A stretch of DNA of 64,000 nt from Sansalvadorimonas sp965243775 (GTDB taxonomy: Bacteria; Pseudomonadota; Gammaproteobacteria; Pseudomonadales; Endozoicomonadaceae), in assembly GCA_965243775.1 (NCBI GenBank), contig CBDEWF010000002.1, positions 62,001-126,000 of the forward strand, in the 5' to 3' direction. A program made the position numbers and the translations under genes. The notes beneath the pieces are model-generated. The model did not search any database. It saw only the letters and a program-made list of their open reading frames with translations, and was not told where the DNA came from. Shown piece by piece: positions 54,490 to 64,000 of the stretch; within the stretch, counting starts at the first letter, position 1, and the number at the start of each line of letters is the position of its first letter.

Positions 54490-55977
54490 CTATCTATCCC
54501 TCGTAACCCGCAGCACTTCCGACAAGGTGGTGATACCATCCAGAACCTTGTCAAAACCATCCTGCTGAATAGGCTGCCAATGTTGCCGGACAGCCCGCTC
54601 CAGCTTGGGCTCGCCCTTGCCATCATGGATCATCTGGCGAACATCATCATTAACCAGGAACAGTTCATAAATCCCGGTCCGGCCCCGATAGCCGGTATGG
54701 CGACATTCAGAGCACCCTTCGGCCTGCCAGATTGTCCGGCTATCATCTTCAGGGATGTTAAGCAGCTTACGTTCTGCTGCTGTTGGTGCAACCGGGGTTT
54801 TACAGCCTGGACACAGGGTTCTGACCAGACGCTGGGCCAGTACTCCCAAGAGACTGGAGGAGAGCAGAAATGGTTCTATGCCCATATCCCGCAGACGGGT
54901 TATAGCGCCAACTGCAGTATTGGTATGGAGGGTACTCAGTACCAGATGACCGGTCAGGGAGGCCTGCACAGCAATCTCTGCTGTTTCCAGATCCCGGATT
55001 TCACCGATCATCACCACATCCGGATCCTGACGCAGGATGGCACGGAGACCGCGGGCAAAGGTCATATCCACTTTGCTGTTAACCTGGGTCTGACCAATGC
55101 CTTGCAGATCGTATTCCACGGGATCTTCCACGGTCATAATATTGCGGCCGGGAGTATTGATCTCACTGATACCGGAATAGAGGGTGGTACTTTTACCGGA
55201 GCCGGTGGGCCCGGTCACCAGCAGAATTCCGTGGGGCTTATGGAGCTGCTCACGGAAACCTTCACAGACCCGTGGCGACATGCCCAGGGTACCGAGGTCG
55301 AAGCGAAGACTGCTGCGGTCAAGCAGTCGCAGAACGATTCGCTCGCCATGGCGGGTTGGCATGGTAGATACACGCACATCAATGGCCCGCCCGCCCAGCT
55401 TCAGGGATATCCGCCCATCCTGGGGAATACGCTTCTCGGCAATATCCAGCCTGGCCATAACCTTGATACGGGAAACCAGCAGGGCTGCCAGTTTCCGCTG
55501 GGGTCTCAGGATCTCCCGCAGCACACCATCTATCCGGAACCGGATAACCAGCTGGTTCTCGAAGGTTTCAATATGAATATCGGAAGCGCCATCCCGGATA
55601 GACTCACTGAGCATGGCGTTGATCATACGGATAATGGGAGCACCATCATCTGCTTCCAGAAGATCCTCGCTATCCGGCAGTTCATCAGCCAGGGCCTGCA
55701 GCTCTTCATCACTGCCGATATCATTCATCAGCTGTCGTGCAGCGGAAGAGTCCTGCTGGTAAACCTGCCCCAGCCTTCTGGCAAACTCCTCTTCACTCAA
55801 CTGATGAATCTGGAAAGGCTCACCAAGCACCCTTCTGACTTCCGACAGGGTTCTGTGGCTGACCCTGCCTTCATAACCTAATACCAGACCAGCCGAACCA
55901 GCTTCACCAGGTTCAACCACCACCCGGAACCGGTTGGCAAAGGAGAAGGGTAATACTTTCACTCCCGACACACTCAT
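54490..55977 (-). CDS. gspE: type II secretion ATPase E
   Basis: A 495-residue cytoplasmic ATPase that powers the pseudopilus. Walker A GPTGSGKSTT is near residue 258, the Asp box and Walker B region in RQDPDVVMIGEIRDLETAEI, and a four-cysteine zinc domain in CPGCKTPVAPTAAE plus CSECRHTGYRGRTG. It overlaps gspD by 4 bases. One base separates it from gspF. Confidence 0.96.
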   Translation of the reverse strand: MSVSGVKVLPFSFANRFRVVVEPGEAGSAGLVLGYEGRVSHRTLSEVRRVLGEPFQIHQLSEEEFARRLGQVYQQDSSAARQLMNDIGSDEELQALADELPDSEDLLEADDGAPIIRMINAMLSESIRDGASDIHIETFENQLVIRFRIDGVLREILRPQRKLAALLVSRIKVMARLDIAEKRIPQDGRISLKLGGRAIDVRVSTMPTRHGERIVLRLLDRSSLRFDLGTLGMSPRVCEGFREQLHKPHGILLVTGPTGSGKSTTLYSGISEINTPGRNIMTVEDPVEYDLQGIGQTQVNSKVDMTFARGLRAILRQDPDVVMIGEIRDLETAEIAVQASLTGHLVLSTLHTNTAVGAITRLRDMGIEPFLLSSSLLGVLAQRLVRTLCPGCKTPVAPTAAERKLLNIPEDDSRTIWQAEGCSECRHTGYRGRTGIYELFLVNDDVRQMIHDGKGEPKLERAVRQHWQPIQQDGFDKVLDGITTLSEVLRVTRDR

Positions 55978-58019
55978 CCTTTGTATTCCGGTCTCTGGTC
56001 AACAGGAAGTTCTTTTTTGCCAGACTTGCTTTTGGAAGAGCTGCTCTTTCCGGCTTTCCCTTCAGCGTCCTTGAGTTCCATCTCCTGCTGCAGATTGCGC
56101 AACAGCTGCTCTGCCTGGGTCATACGGGGCAGAACCGGAATATCTTCATTGGGCATCATGGCTATGCCAGCATCATTCTGAGCCAGCTGCTCAGCGCGAA
56201 TCAGGCTGTATTTCCCAGCACTGACAGTCTGCAACATGGTGTCATCCCGCAGGATAGTAGGCCGGATAAAGACCATAAGATTACGCTTGGTTTTTTTGCT
56301 GGAAGTGGAGCGGAACAGCTGCCCCAGCCAGGGAATATCACCCAGCAGCGGCACCTTGGAGACACTCTCCTGAACATCGTCGTCAATCAGGCCGCCAATA
56401 ACTACGGTATCACCACTGCGAACCATAACCGATGTTTTCACCTGGCGGGTCGAGAAAGTCACATCAACAGGAGTACGACCATTGACTTTGGAAACCTCCT
56501 GTTCAATATCCAGACGTACCGCATCACCTTCATTCACCTGGGGGGTAACCTGCAGCTTCACTCCCACCTGCTTGCGCTCAATGGTCTGGTAAGGATTGTC
56601 ATTATTGCTGCCGGAAGTGGAGCCGGTAATGGTCGGCACTTCGTCACCCACAATAAAGAAAGCAGGCTGGTTATCCAGAGTCATCAGGCTGGGCGTGGAC
56701 AGCACATTGGACTTGCTGGACGTGGTCACAGCCTGCAGCAGCGCTCCCCAGTTACCGGATGTGATAGCAAAGGCAGAACCGGAAAGTTTGCCCAGGGCAT
56801 TAGCCAGCGTTGTGTAATCACCTTTTGTATCAGGGTTTTGAGTTGAAGGTTTTCCATCATCATCAAGGATTATTGATCCATCCTGACCCTCTGCATCCGC
56901 TATACCAGCCAGAATTTCACCAATGGGAACGGTGGAGCCATCCTGGAACTGGATAATGGAACCATCGGTACTGGCCAGCTGCAGAGAGAGGTTGATGCCA
57001 TCCCCTTCCGCCACTTCGGCAATAATGGCTTCCACCATCACCTGGGCACGACGGATATCCAGCTCTTCAATCAAACCTTCGAGGGTCTTCATCAAGTCTG
57101 GCTGGGCTGTAATGACCAGAGCGTTGTTCTGCTCATGGACTTCTATGCTGACCTTATCTACTGTTGCTTTTTTCCCGGCTGCGGTTTTAACAGAAGAAGC
57201 TGCACCTTCCAGAACCGGCTTCAGATCTTTGGCCCGGGCGTAGCGCAAATAAAAAACCCGGCTGTTTCCGGCAACAGCCCGTTCGGAATCCAGCTGCAGA
57301 GCCAGCTGCTTCATACGTTCCAGCATCTGGGGATTACCGGCAATAATCAGCTGATTGCCCTGTTCATTGGCAACAACCGTGGCAGTGGTGGTGTTTTTGT
57401 CCAGATAGATGGTTTTAAGAATCCGGGTCATCTCATCTGCCGAGGTATACTGCAGAGGGATCACCTCTACCCCTTTGGCACCAACGCTGTCGATCCGTTC
57501 CACAATACTGACCAGACGTTCGACGTTAGCGGCACGCCCGGTGATAATCAGGATATTTGAAGGGTTAAAATTGACCACATTGCCATAGGTGGCATTCATC
57601 TGCCGCAGGATAGGCGACAGTTCACGCACAGGCACATTACTGACCGGAAGCACCCAGGTTACCAGTTGATCCGCAGGATTACCGATTTCATCCACAACCG
57701 GCAGCGCAGCCGTTTTACCATCTTTGCTGCGTACAACCTTGAGAGAACCATTGGGCTGCTCAACGGCGGCAAAACCGTGAACATCCAGTACACTCAGAAA
57801 CAGCTCGTAGTACTGCTCTTTATTCAACTCTTTATAGGAACGAACGCTGATTTTGCCCTTTACCGAAGGGCTGATAATAATAGTTCGCCCAAGTGCCGCA
57901 CTGACGGTATTAATAAACTCACCAATATCGGCATTATTGAAACTGGCAGCAAAACCAGCAGCCTGCACGGGCAGAGAGAGCGTGCAGGCCATACAAATTA
58001 ACAGCAGTACTTTTTTCAT
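55974..58019 (-). CDS. gspD: type II secretion outer-membrane secretin D
   Basis: A 681-residue secretin with a signal peptide (MKKVLLLICMACTLSLPVQA). It has N0-N3 periplasmic domains, a glycine/serine-rich secretin gate region (TITGSTSGSNNDNPYQTIER) and the C-terminal barrel signature VPLLGDIPWLGQLFRS. The C-terminal tail KAGKSSSSKSKSGKKELPV is basic and may be the pilotin-binding part. The secretin forms the exit pore of the system. Confidence 0.96.
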   Translation of the reverse strand: MKKVLLLICMACTLSLPVQAAGFAASFNNADIGEFINTVSAALGRTIIISPSVKGKISVRSYKELNKEQYYELFLSVLDVHGFAAVEQPNGSLKVVRSKDGKTAALPVVDEIGNPADQLVTWVLPVSNVPVRELSPILRQMNATYGNVVNFNPSNILIITGRAANVERLVSIVERIDSVGAKGVEVIPLQYTSADEMTRILKTIYLDKNTTTATVVANEQGNQLIIAGNPQMLERMKQLALQLDSERAVAGNSRVFYLRYARAKDLKPVLEGAASSVKTAAGKKATVDKVSIEVHEQNNALVITAQPDLMKTLEGLIEELDIRRAQVMVEAIIAEVAEGDGINLSLQLASTDGSIIQFQDGSTVPIGEILAGIADAEGQDGSIILDDDGKPSTQNPDTKGDYTTLANALGKLSGSAFAITSGNWGALLQAVTTSSKSNVLSTPSLMTLDNQPAFFIVGDEVPTITGSTSGSNNDNPYQTIERKQVGVKLQVTPQVNEGDAVRLDIEQEVSKVNGRTPVDVTFSTRQVKTSVMVRSGDTVVIGGLIDDDVQESVSKVPLLGDIPWLGQLFRSTSSKKTKRNLMVFIRPTILRDDTMLQTVSAGKYSLIRAEQLAQNDAGIAMMPNEDIPVLPRMTQAEQLLRNLQQEMELKDAEGKAGKSSSSKSKSGKKELPVDQRPEYKG

Positions 58020-58951
58020 AAAGACAATTCGACCTGGTGCAACATCCCCTCACGTTCAACCGTGAGGTCGATCCGTTCGAATGCATCAAGATTTTTGAGA
58101 AATGCCATGGCGGCAGCGGGGTCAGTCAGATCAGTACCATTAATGGCGACAACCAGATCATTGGGTTGCAGACCTGCCTGAAGAAAAATCTGTGGCTGCT
58201 TCCTTGGGTTAATTCGGTAGCCTCTCATTTTTCCCTCCAGCCGGACTGGAGAGATACTGACCAGTTCAGTCAGTTTTTTCGGATCAGCCAGGATAGCGGC
58301 TTTATCAATAATAGCTCTATCAATAGCAACTCGATTATTAACAGCAGCTCGATTATTAACAGTAACTGGGGCTGAATTGGAAACAGGCTGCTGCCTGACA
58401 TTTATAACCGTAGATATTTTTTGATCGGGATAAAGCATCAAAGCCTGTTCTTTACCCTGGTCTTTCACAATCACCCTGTCAGGATGAATGGCAACAATAG
58501 TAATCCGGCTTTTTTTGATGGTGTCACCGATGCGGTAACTCTGCTGTCTGCCCTTGTATTCGATAATTACCAAAGCCTGTTCAGGATTGTTGTGAGAGAG
58601 CAGTCCTGTCACTTTGGCCGGCAGACGGGAACGGGGAATCGCAGTAATTTTTTTTGGCTGGGCCACTTTTTTCTGAACCGGTTCACTGGCCTTGCCAAAA
58701 AGTTCGAACCCATCAAGGGCCGACAGTCGATCCACCTCAGGAGCAGAAGCCAGCTGTACAGGCCGCACATTGACACCCCTGTTCTCTGATGAGTCCTGAG
58801 AGACCTGATAAATACTCCAGAAAATCTCAGCCAGTAAACTCATCAGACAGATAACCAGCAGAACTTCTACAGTGGAAATCAGCAGTCGTTTATATCTGGA
58901 AAACACCGCCCAAATACGGTGACCAGTATCTTTTACAGTCAGACCAGTCAC
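58016..58951 (-). CDS. gspC: type II secretion protein C
   Basis: A 311-residue inner-membrane protein that links the platform to the secretin. One membrane segment (LLISTVEVLLVICLMSLLAE), a homology region ending near VIVKDQGKEQALMLYP, and a C-terminal PDZ domain (ILQAGLQPNDLVVAIN-like: IFLQAGLQPNDLVVAINGTD). The linker before the PDZ domain has short internal repeats (VNNRAAVNNRVAIDRAIID). It is the first gene of the gspC-N operon. Confidence 0.94.
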   Translation of the reverse strand: MTGLTVKDTGHRIWAVFSRYKRLLISTVEVLLVICLMSLLAEIFWSIYQVSQDSSENRGVNVRPVQLASAPEVDRLSALDGFELFGKASEPVQKKVAQPKKITAIPRSRLPAKVTGLLSHNNPEQALVIIEYKGRQQSYRIGDTIKKSRITIVAIHPDRVIVKDQGKEQALMLYPDQKISTVINVRQQPVSNSAPVTVNNRAAVNNRVAIDRAIIDKAAILADPKKLTELVSISPVRLEGKMRGYRINPRKQPQIFLQAGLQPNDLVVAINGTDLTDPAAAMAFLKNLDAFERIDLTVEREGMLHQVELSL

Positions 58952-59176
58952 TCACACTCCATTAATTACCAGTTCCCGTGTGGTATACGTCGAACGAAGC
59001 AGTACAACTGAGTCAACGCCAGATATAAATACAGACATTCCGTACTTTTAAAAAAACACAAGCAATAATGGATGAGAAATGCCCTGCTAAAATTAAAAAT
59101 ACGGTATTTCCATGACCAATAATAAATCCCGAACAGTAGAATTGATCGGGATTCAGGTTGACAAACGATTTAGATA

Positions 59177-62100
59177 TTACTTGGCAGCAAAATCATTACT
59201 ATGACGGTAAATATCCTGACGATCATGCTTTACATAAGGCTTAACCCAGCTTTTGATTGACTGCACTTTCGCACGCATAGTTTGCTTATCCATGGAAAGG
59301 TCATATCCCTCAAGCACAATATCCCAAACCTGAGCATCGGAGTCAGCAAGAACAGCTTTCGCCAGTTCGATGCTATCCATGCCGTACTCGTGGGCCAGCT
59401 CAATGGCAATAGCAACACGCACGATGTCCCGACGGGATACATTCAACTTAGCCTGCAGCAAGCTATAAGCATCCATCGCCAGAAGCTCTTCCTTGCTGTA
59501 GCTCTCATCCATAACAAGAGCCCATGCTGTTGTCATCGTGGTCAGCTTGAGAACACCTTGGCGCTTGACAGTTTCATAAGCACGCAGGTGACCAGCACCA
59601 TCATCAGCACCAAACAGGCCGACCTTGCCCAGATCACCACGTGGCAGTTCAGGACGCGCCATACCGGAACGGGCGAAGGTATCACCCTTGTAACCCTGCA
59701 TTTCCACGGAAACCTTCGCATCAGGCAGATCTTCTGTCTTAACCTGCTTAGCGACAACCAGACTGTAATCCAGAGTCAGGATAACCGGATCATGGTCGGA
59801 AGAGCTGAAGCTGTTATCAGACTTTTCCAGATCTCCAGAGTAGCGGCGGCTGTACTCAAACATATTGTTTTCGGCGGAGTTGATATGCCAGTCAGTCGCT
59901 TCAGTCAGTTTGGCAACAACAGAGCCAGAACCAATCGCATGGTCAAGGCTACCCAGCTCGCCAGCATAAGTATAGGAGAATGCCTTGGTGCCATGCATAT
60001 GCTCAACCAGGTTTACATAACCGTAACCCTTGGTCAGCTCACGCCCCTGCGCACCATCAATCGCCTGATCACCAATAAAGGTATAAGGTGCGGTAACCAG
60101 CTTACGACCTTCACCGTTATAATCGGTCAACAGTCGTACAGGGTCTTCTTTGCCATAGGCGTTGTAATCGCCCAGCATCAGAACATCACCTGCGGTGTTC
60201 TCGCGCATGTATTCGCCCAGCACTTCAGCGGCAGACACACGGAATTCATTACAGCTGCCCTGCAGGTCTTCTTCAAAACCCTCTGCGCGCTTGGCATTTT
60301 TGGTATCAATACGACCACGATTCAGCGGAACTGGCTGCTCGTATTCAACGTAGTCGTTATAGCACTGGGAACCTTTGGATTTGAAGTGGTTGACTGCCAC
60401 AGTCAGAGGACGTTCACGGCCTCCTCCTCATAAAGAGTATCAACAAAGTTGAGCCAGCGTCTTACCCGCTGCCCCTTCTTCACTGGTTTTAGCGACTTCA
60501 TTGCCGGAAACTCAAGGCCATGATAATGAGCATGCTGTTCTGGCATCCCAACCATGTCAGCGGCTTCTTCCAGCTTTCCACGAATACGGGCGGTACAACA
60601 GATCAACGGTAATCGCATACGCGTACCAGATTGCACTGCCATCAGCAGTGCTTGCAAATGCGTTGACGGGCAAACATCCTCATTCTGACAGCTCAGCATT
60701 CACGAGGATGTTGCCAGATTCTGAATTGCAGACTGAGTCACCAATCGACAGTTCCATTTTCGATCCTGCAGCTTACCGTTGAAGTCAGCATTAATGCGAA
60801 CCATAGCATTGACGATCTTGCTACGCTGTTTTACGGAAATCGGCTTCATTCTCACCCGCACCACGATTCTGGCCTGTAGGGTTGGCATCGCCACCCACGC
60901 CGGAGTTGAAGTAGTTCAGAACGTTAAAGCTGGCGACTTTCAGGCCGGCATCCGCAGGCACATCTGGCTCAGAGGTACGGTCTGTGAACTCATGAACAAA
61001 GTCAGCCGCTTCCAGATTCTCACCAGTCTCAGGAATCAGACGGTATTCGCCGTAGCTGTAAGCCAGAACACCTTCCAGATTTTCCACTTTATCACCGATA
61101 CGGATATAACCGGTCTCGGCATTGAAATCCTCAAAGTAAGGAACATCACCGTTGGCGGGCTTTTGATCGGTCTCAACAAAGAGATGTCCTTTGCTGTTTT
61201 CAGCAGCTAGGGCTTTTGCCTCATCACTCAGTGCAGGGAATTTCTGGGTTGGTTTATAAAGAGGGGTGGAAAGAGACAAAACCATGTTATTACGATAACT
61301 GTCGTAATCGAACCCGAAGTGACGGGTCACGACCAGATCAGAACCGGTTGTGCTAACCAGCATACCTTCATAAGGTTCCAGCTGATCTTCCAGAGCAACC
61401 TGCGGATCCAGGTTCATAGCTACTGGTTGAATCTGGGCTGCATCTTCTTCCAGAATAGAGAAGTTGGTTTCGGTCAGAGAGAGCTGAGTCTGATTGTAGT
61501 ATTCACGCACCTGCCCCTGTAGACAAACGCGAGCACCTTCCTTGATAGCAGGCGCTGGAGCGTCGCCAGTAAAGACGAAGATACCATCAGAGGTCTTGGC
61601 ATTGTTATCACCGGATTCAGCCTGCAGGAAGAAACCCTTGTACAGTGATTCAACACGCTTGGTCACAACACCCTGAACAGTCACCTGTTCACCGGCATAT
61701 TTACCTTCAGGAACCAGAGGACTGCGGTCACCCTCACCCTGAATATCAAAAATTTCAGTCAAATCACCTTGACATTCCCATATAGGAGGAGGTGTAACAT
61801 CACCGCTGCCGGGAGCCTTTCCCAAGCCTTCAATAGTGTTTTTGGCCAGAACATTCCATTGGTCAGCATTATAAACCGCACTGGCTTTGCTGCCTTCTTT
61901 ACGGGACAAGGTCTTGTCTTTGGCAAAATCCACATCACCAAACACACCGACAAGATCGACGGTTTCGCCATCTGTGGTCTGCAATGCAACTGGATCATCA
62001 CCATTAAAGTTGGCCAAAGAGCCATTAATTAACTGAGCTTTGGCTTTCAGCTCATCATCTGCAGAGCTATGAGCAATAACATAAGTTTCGCCCGCTGCCA

Positions 62101-62344
62101 GCTCACCAGTCAAAGACAGAGTGTAAGACTTGTCCTCATCGCCATTTGAATACTTCACCAACTGGTAATCAGCCAGATTGACAGCAGAATCACCACTATT
62201 AAAAAGCTCGATAGCCTTCTGGTAACTGCTACCTTCAACATATTCGGAAATGATCAGATTACTTGCATTTGCGGCAAGCGATGCCGACATTACGGCCGCC
62301 GCCAAGGCACTCAGCGCCATAGTGTGTGTGGTTTTATTCGACAC
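59177..62344 (-). pseudogene. ExeM/NucH-type extracellular nuclease, decayed in the middle
   Basis: The frame from a GTG at 62344 (GGAG upstream) codes a signal peptide (LSALAAAVMSASLAANA), a lamin-tail domain (ASNLIISEYVEGSSYQKAIE) and an OB-fold region, and reaches VASFNVLNYFNS, the start of the endonuclease/exonuclease/phosphatase domain, before stopping at 60821. Between 60400 and 60830 the homologous residues are scattered over all three frames (KIVNAMVRINAD, AITVDLLYRP, then MAVNHFKSKGSQCYNDY), so several indels are present. The last part, 59177 to 60400, is one long frame with MLGDYNAYGKEDPV and SSSDHDPVILTLDY. With its catalytic domain broken the gene is unlikely to work. No GlyGly-CTERM tail is found at the C-terminus (ends SNDFAAK). 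Confidence 0.88.
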
Positions 62345-62474
62345 AATAAACTCCGTAGTGTGCGATAATACAAAACATTCACCCCATCAGGCCGCGAGCG
62401 ATTTGTCGTTTTTTTCGGGGTACATTCAGTGCGAACGCAATACTACGGATTATTTTTTGGTTAATACTTGCCTT

Positions 62475-63002
62475 ATGTCATGGAACTGGAAATCACTTCT
62501 TTATAGCCAGCCATTAATTGAGCAAGGAGAACTCTGGCGGTTAACAACTGGACACTTTATACACCTGAATCTCACCCACTTACTACTTAATATTGCAGGT
62601 GTTTTTTATATTCTGCTTATAAATTAAACTCTATTTCGACAATGGAATGGGTTGATTCTTATATTCGGTTTGTGTTTATGGGTCAGCGCCGGGTTATGGT
62701 TTTTCAACCCGGAAATCATCAGGTATGGAGGGCTGTCTGGAATTCTTCACGGCCTGTTTGTGGTTGCCATTGCCTGGCAACCCCGATACACCCGGAAGTG
62801 GAAAACCGTACTTATATCTGCCGCAGCTATAAAAGTGACACTTGAACAGACCGGTTTGTACGACACCACTTCACTGGCACTGGATATCGGGGGGCGTGTT
62901 GCCATTGATGCCCACCTGTACGGGTTAACAGGCGGCCTTCTTACAATCCTCTCTGCTCATGCCTGTCGGCGGTTAAAGCTCATTAGCCGAACACACATGT
63001 AG
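62475..63002 (+). pseudogene. rhombosortase-like intramembrane serine protease, frame break
   Basis: The first frame codes LLYSQPLIEQGELWRLTTGH FIHLN then a membrane segment (HLLLNIAGVFYILL) and stops near 62627. The following frame, from about 62635, continues with LILIFGLCLWVSAGLWFF, the catalytic-serine motif YGGLSGILHGL, and the catalytic histidine in DAHLYGLTGG. Together they match the rhombosortase family, which cuts GlyGly-CTERM tails of exported proteins. One or two base changes near 62630 separate the halves; a first membrane segment upstream of 62475 is not clear either. It diverges from the nuclease, a typical rhombosortase substrate. Confidence 0.8.
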
Positions 63003-63038
63003 CGTTGAGTGATATTTTTGTTTTAGTATTTCTGTAGA

Positions 63039-63098
63039 GTCTGTTCAAAAACTTCTCATGACGGAAAAGTTATTAACCACGAAAGATCATGAACAGAC
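63039..63098. repeat. inverted repeat GTCTGTTCA between rhombosortase and pagL-like gene
   Basis: GTCTGTTCA at about 63039 is repeated as TGAACAGAC at about 63090, 9 bp perfect, with a second weak pairing inside. It could be a terminator for the rhombosortase gene or the end of a small mobile element. Confidence 0.4.
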
Positions 63099-63177
63099 CT
63101 TTACCAGCTGCGAAGTCTGCCAGCCTATAAAACACAATAACAACAATAACTGAGCGACTGCTCAAATAGGTGAAAAT

Positions 63178-63804
63178 ATGGTTATAAGACTTCAAGGCTT
63201 TATACAAAGCGTTGCAGCCTCCTGTCTTATTGCGCTCATTCTGCCCGCCCAAAACCTCTACGCCATTGATACAGTACCCGACGCCATTACCATTTCCCAT
63301 GGCAAATACACTGATACCTTTCTTAAAAGAAGAGCCGATCTCAGCAACACCAGAATAAGCGTACGCTGGGACTGGGACGCAGACTTGATTGAGAGTTCCT
63401 CCGTAAAGCTGGACGGTTATTTCGACCTCGGATACAGCCAGTGGAAAAGCCACCTGTCAAAAAATGCTTCCGACACTTCCGTTGGAGCTGACAAAGCCTG
63501 GGCTGTCTCTTTTACTCCAGTACTTCGATTTAAACCCCGGGATTCAGGCATGGTAACCCCATTCCTGGATATTGGCGGCGGTATCAGTTATCAGTCAGAA
63601 GAGAATATCCAGAAAAAGAAACCTACAGCTATCAATATGGGCGGACATACGCAATTCGAAGCACGTGTAGCAGTCGGAGTTAGAGTAAACACAGCGCAGC
63701 CTGTCGAAGCCTCCCTTGGATTTATGCATTACTCCAATGCCAATTTCCACTCAGCCAATGAAGCCCTGGATTTTTACATGTTCAACCTGACCTGGGTTTT
63801 CTGA
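63178..63804 (+). CDS. pagL: PagL-like lipid A 3-O-deacylase (acyloxyacyl hydrolase)
   Basis: A 208-residue outer-membrane beta-barrel protein with a signal peptide (SVAASCLIALILPAQNLYA). The C-terminal motif GFMHYSNANFHSANEALDFY contains the catalytic His-Ser pair of PagL (HxSNA pattern), and the chain ends in an aromatic residue (TWVF), as expected for a barrel protein. PagL removes the 3-O-acyl chain of lipid A and so alters recognition by host immunity. It belongs logically with lpxH. No regulator is adjacent. Confidence 0.85.
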   Translation: MVIRLQGFIQSVAASCLIALILPAQNLYAIDTVPDAITISHGKYTDTFLKRRADLSNTRISVRWDWDADLIESSSVKLDGYFDLGYSQWKSHLSKNASDTSVGADKAWAVSFTPVLRFKPRDSGMVTPFLDIGGGISYQSEENIQKKKPTAINMGGHTQFEARVAVGVRVNTAQPVEASLGFMHYSNANFHSANEALDFYMFNLTWVF

Positions 63805-63820
63805 CCACGATTCACTTGTA

Positions 63821-64000
63821 CTACACAGCGCCAGGCCCGATTCCTTCTGGTTCGGGTTTCAGGCTGCCCTGCCAGCCAGCCTGACAATGACAAAATCCCA
63901 TTAAAAAAACGGGCCCGGGCCGATAAGAGAAATACCGGCTCTTTCGGCGAATTGTCTCTGTACGGTTTGATGCCCTCAGGGATTGCTGATATATTTCCGG
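63821..64000 (-). other. open frame running off the right edge, uncertain
   Basis: The minus strand is open from the window edge to a TAG at 63821-63823, about 59 codons, with a basic stretch (RTETIRRKSRYFSY). It might be the 3' end of a gene on the right, but there is no recognisable domain, and the stretch is GC-rich enough to be open by chance. Otherwise this last 195 bases hold no feature I can support. Confidence 0.2.

Noticed and set aside
54400..55881. 493-codon forward frame opposite gspE
   Set aside because: gspE has Walker A, Walker B and the zinc cysteines on the minus strand; the forward frame is low-complexity and without a family.
59282..60433. 383-codon forward frame opposite the nuclease
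   Set aside because: It is a shadow of the well-conserved 3' part of the nuclease gene on the minus strand.

Overview
The window looks like a gammaproteobacterial chromosome. The housekeeping gene order (plsX-fabD-fabG-acpP-fabF-pabC-mltG-tmk-holB-pilZ-tatD), a complete gspC-N type II secretion operon, lpxH and a PagL-like lipid A deacylase all point that way. Insertion sequences plus eukaryote-like genes (protein kinase, RING finger, NEL ubiquitin ligase, C2H2-like zinc-finger repeats, MICAL-like flavoprotein) suggest a host-associated marine gammaproteobacterium of the Endozoicomonas type. That placement is inference; no marker gene fixes the genus.

Layout. 1-6.1 kb: the 5' part of a protein-kinase-like gene, then ppiB, lpxH, an oligopeptide-binding protein, an M23 peptidase, creA and miaE. 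6.1-13 kb: an IS4-family element, a frameshifted uspE, an unknown exported protein and acnB with three frame breaks, preceded by a perfect 24-bp inverted repeat. 13-19.2 kb: a mobile-element nest (IS4 inside a deleted IS1, an intact IS1, IS66 remnants) carrying two tandemly duplicated genes for secreted proteins made of 10 or 11 copies of a 32-residue zinc-finger-like repeat. 19.6-25.9 kb: Na/Pi symporter, small coiled-coil protein, a decayed locus, a CPBP protease, a DUF4442 protein and the ABC-F ATPase uup.

25.9-34.6 kb is an accessory island between uup and tatD: a membrane/coiled-coil protein, a short orphan RelB/DinJ-type antitoxin, an unknown protein, a RING-H2 protein, a large FAD protein with a nuclear-localisation-like N-terminus, and a leucine-rich-repeat NEL-type E3 ligase with two frame breaks. 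Two unrelated ubiquitin-ligase folds close together suggest interference with a eukaryotic host.

34.6-47.6 kb is core metabolism: tatD, pilZ, holB, tmk (one frame break), mltG, pabC, fabF, acpP, fabG, fabD, plsX, rpmF, yceD, maf, sppA and rluC. 47.7-59 kb is the gsp operon, which could export the Sec-dependent proteins encoded here. 59-64 kb holds a decayed ExeM-type extracellular nuclease, a frameshifted rhombosortase and a PagL-like protein.

Single-base frame breaks recur in uspE, acnB, the NEL gene, tmk, the nuclease and the rhombosortase. Some look like decay (nuclease), while others hit genes expected to be needed (tmk, acnB), so sequencing error cannot be excluded. No tRNA, rRNA or CRISPR array was seen.
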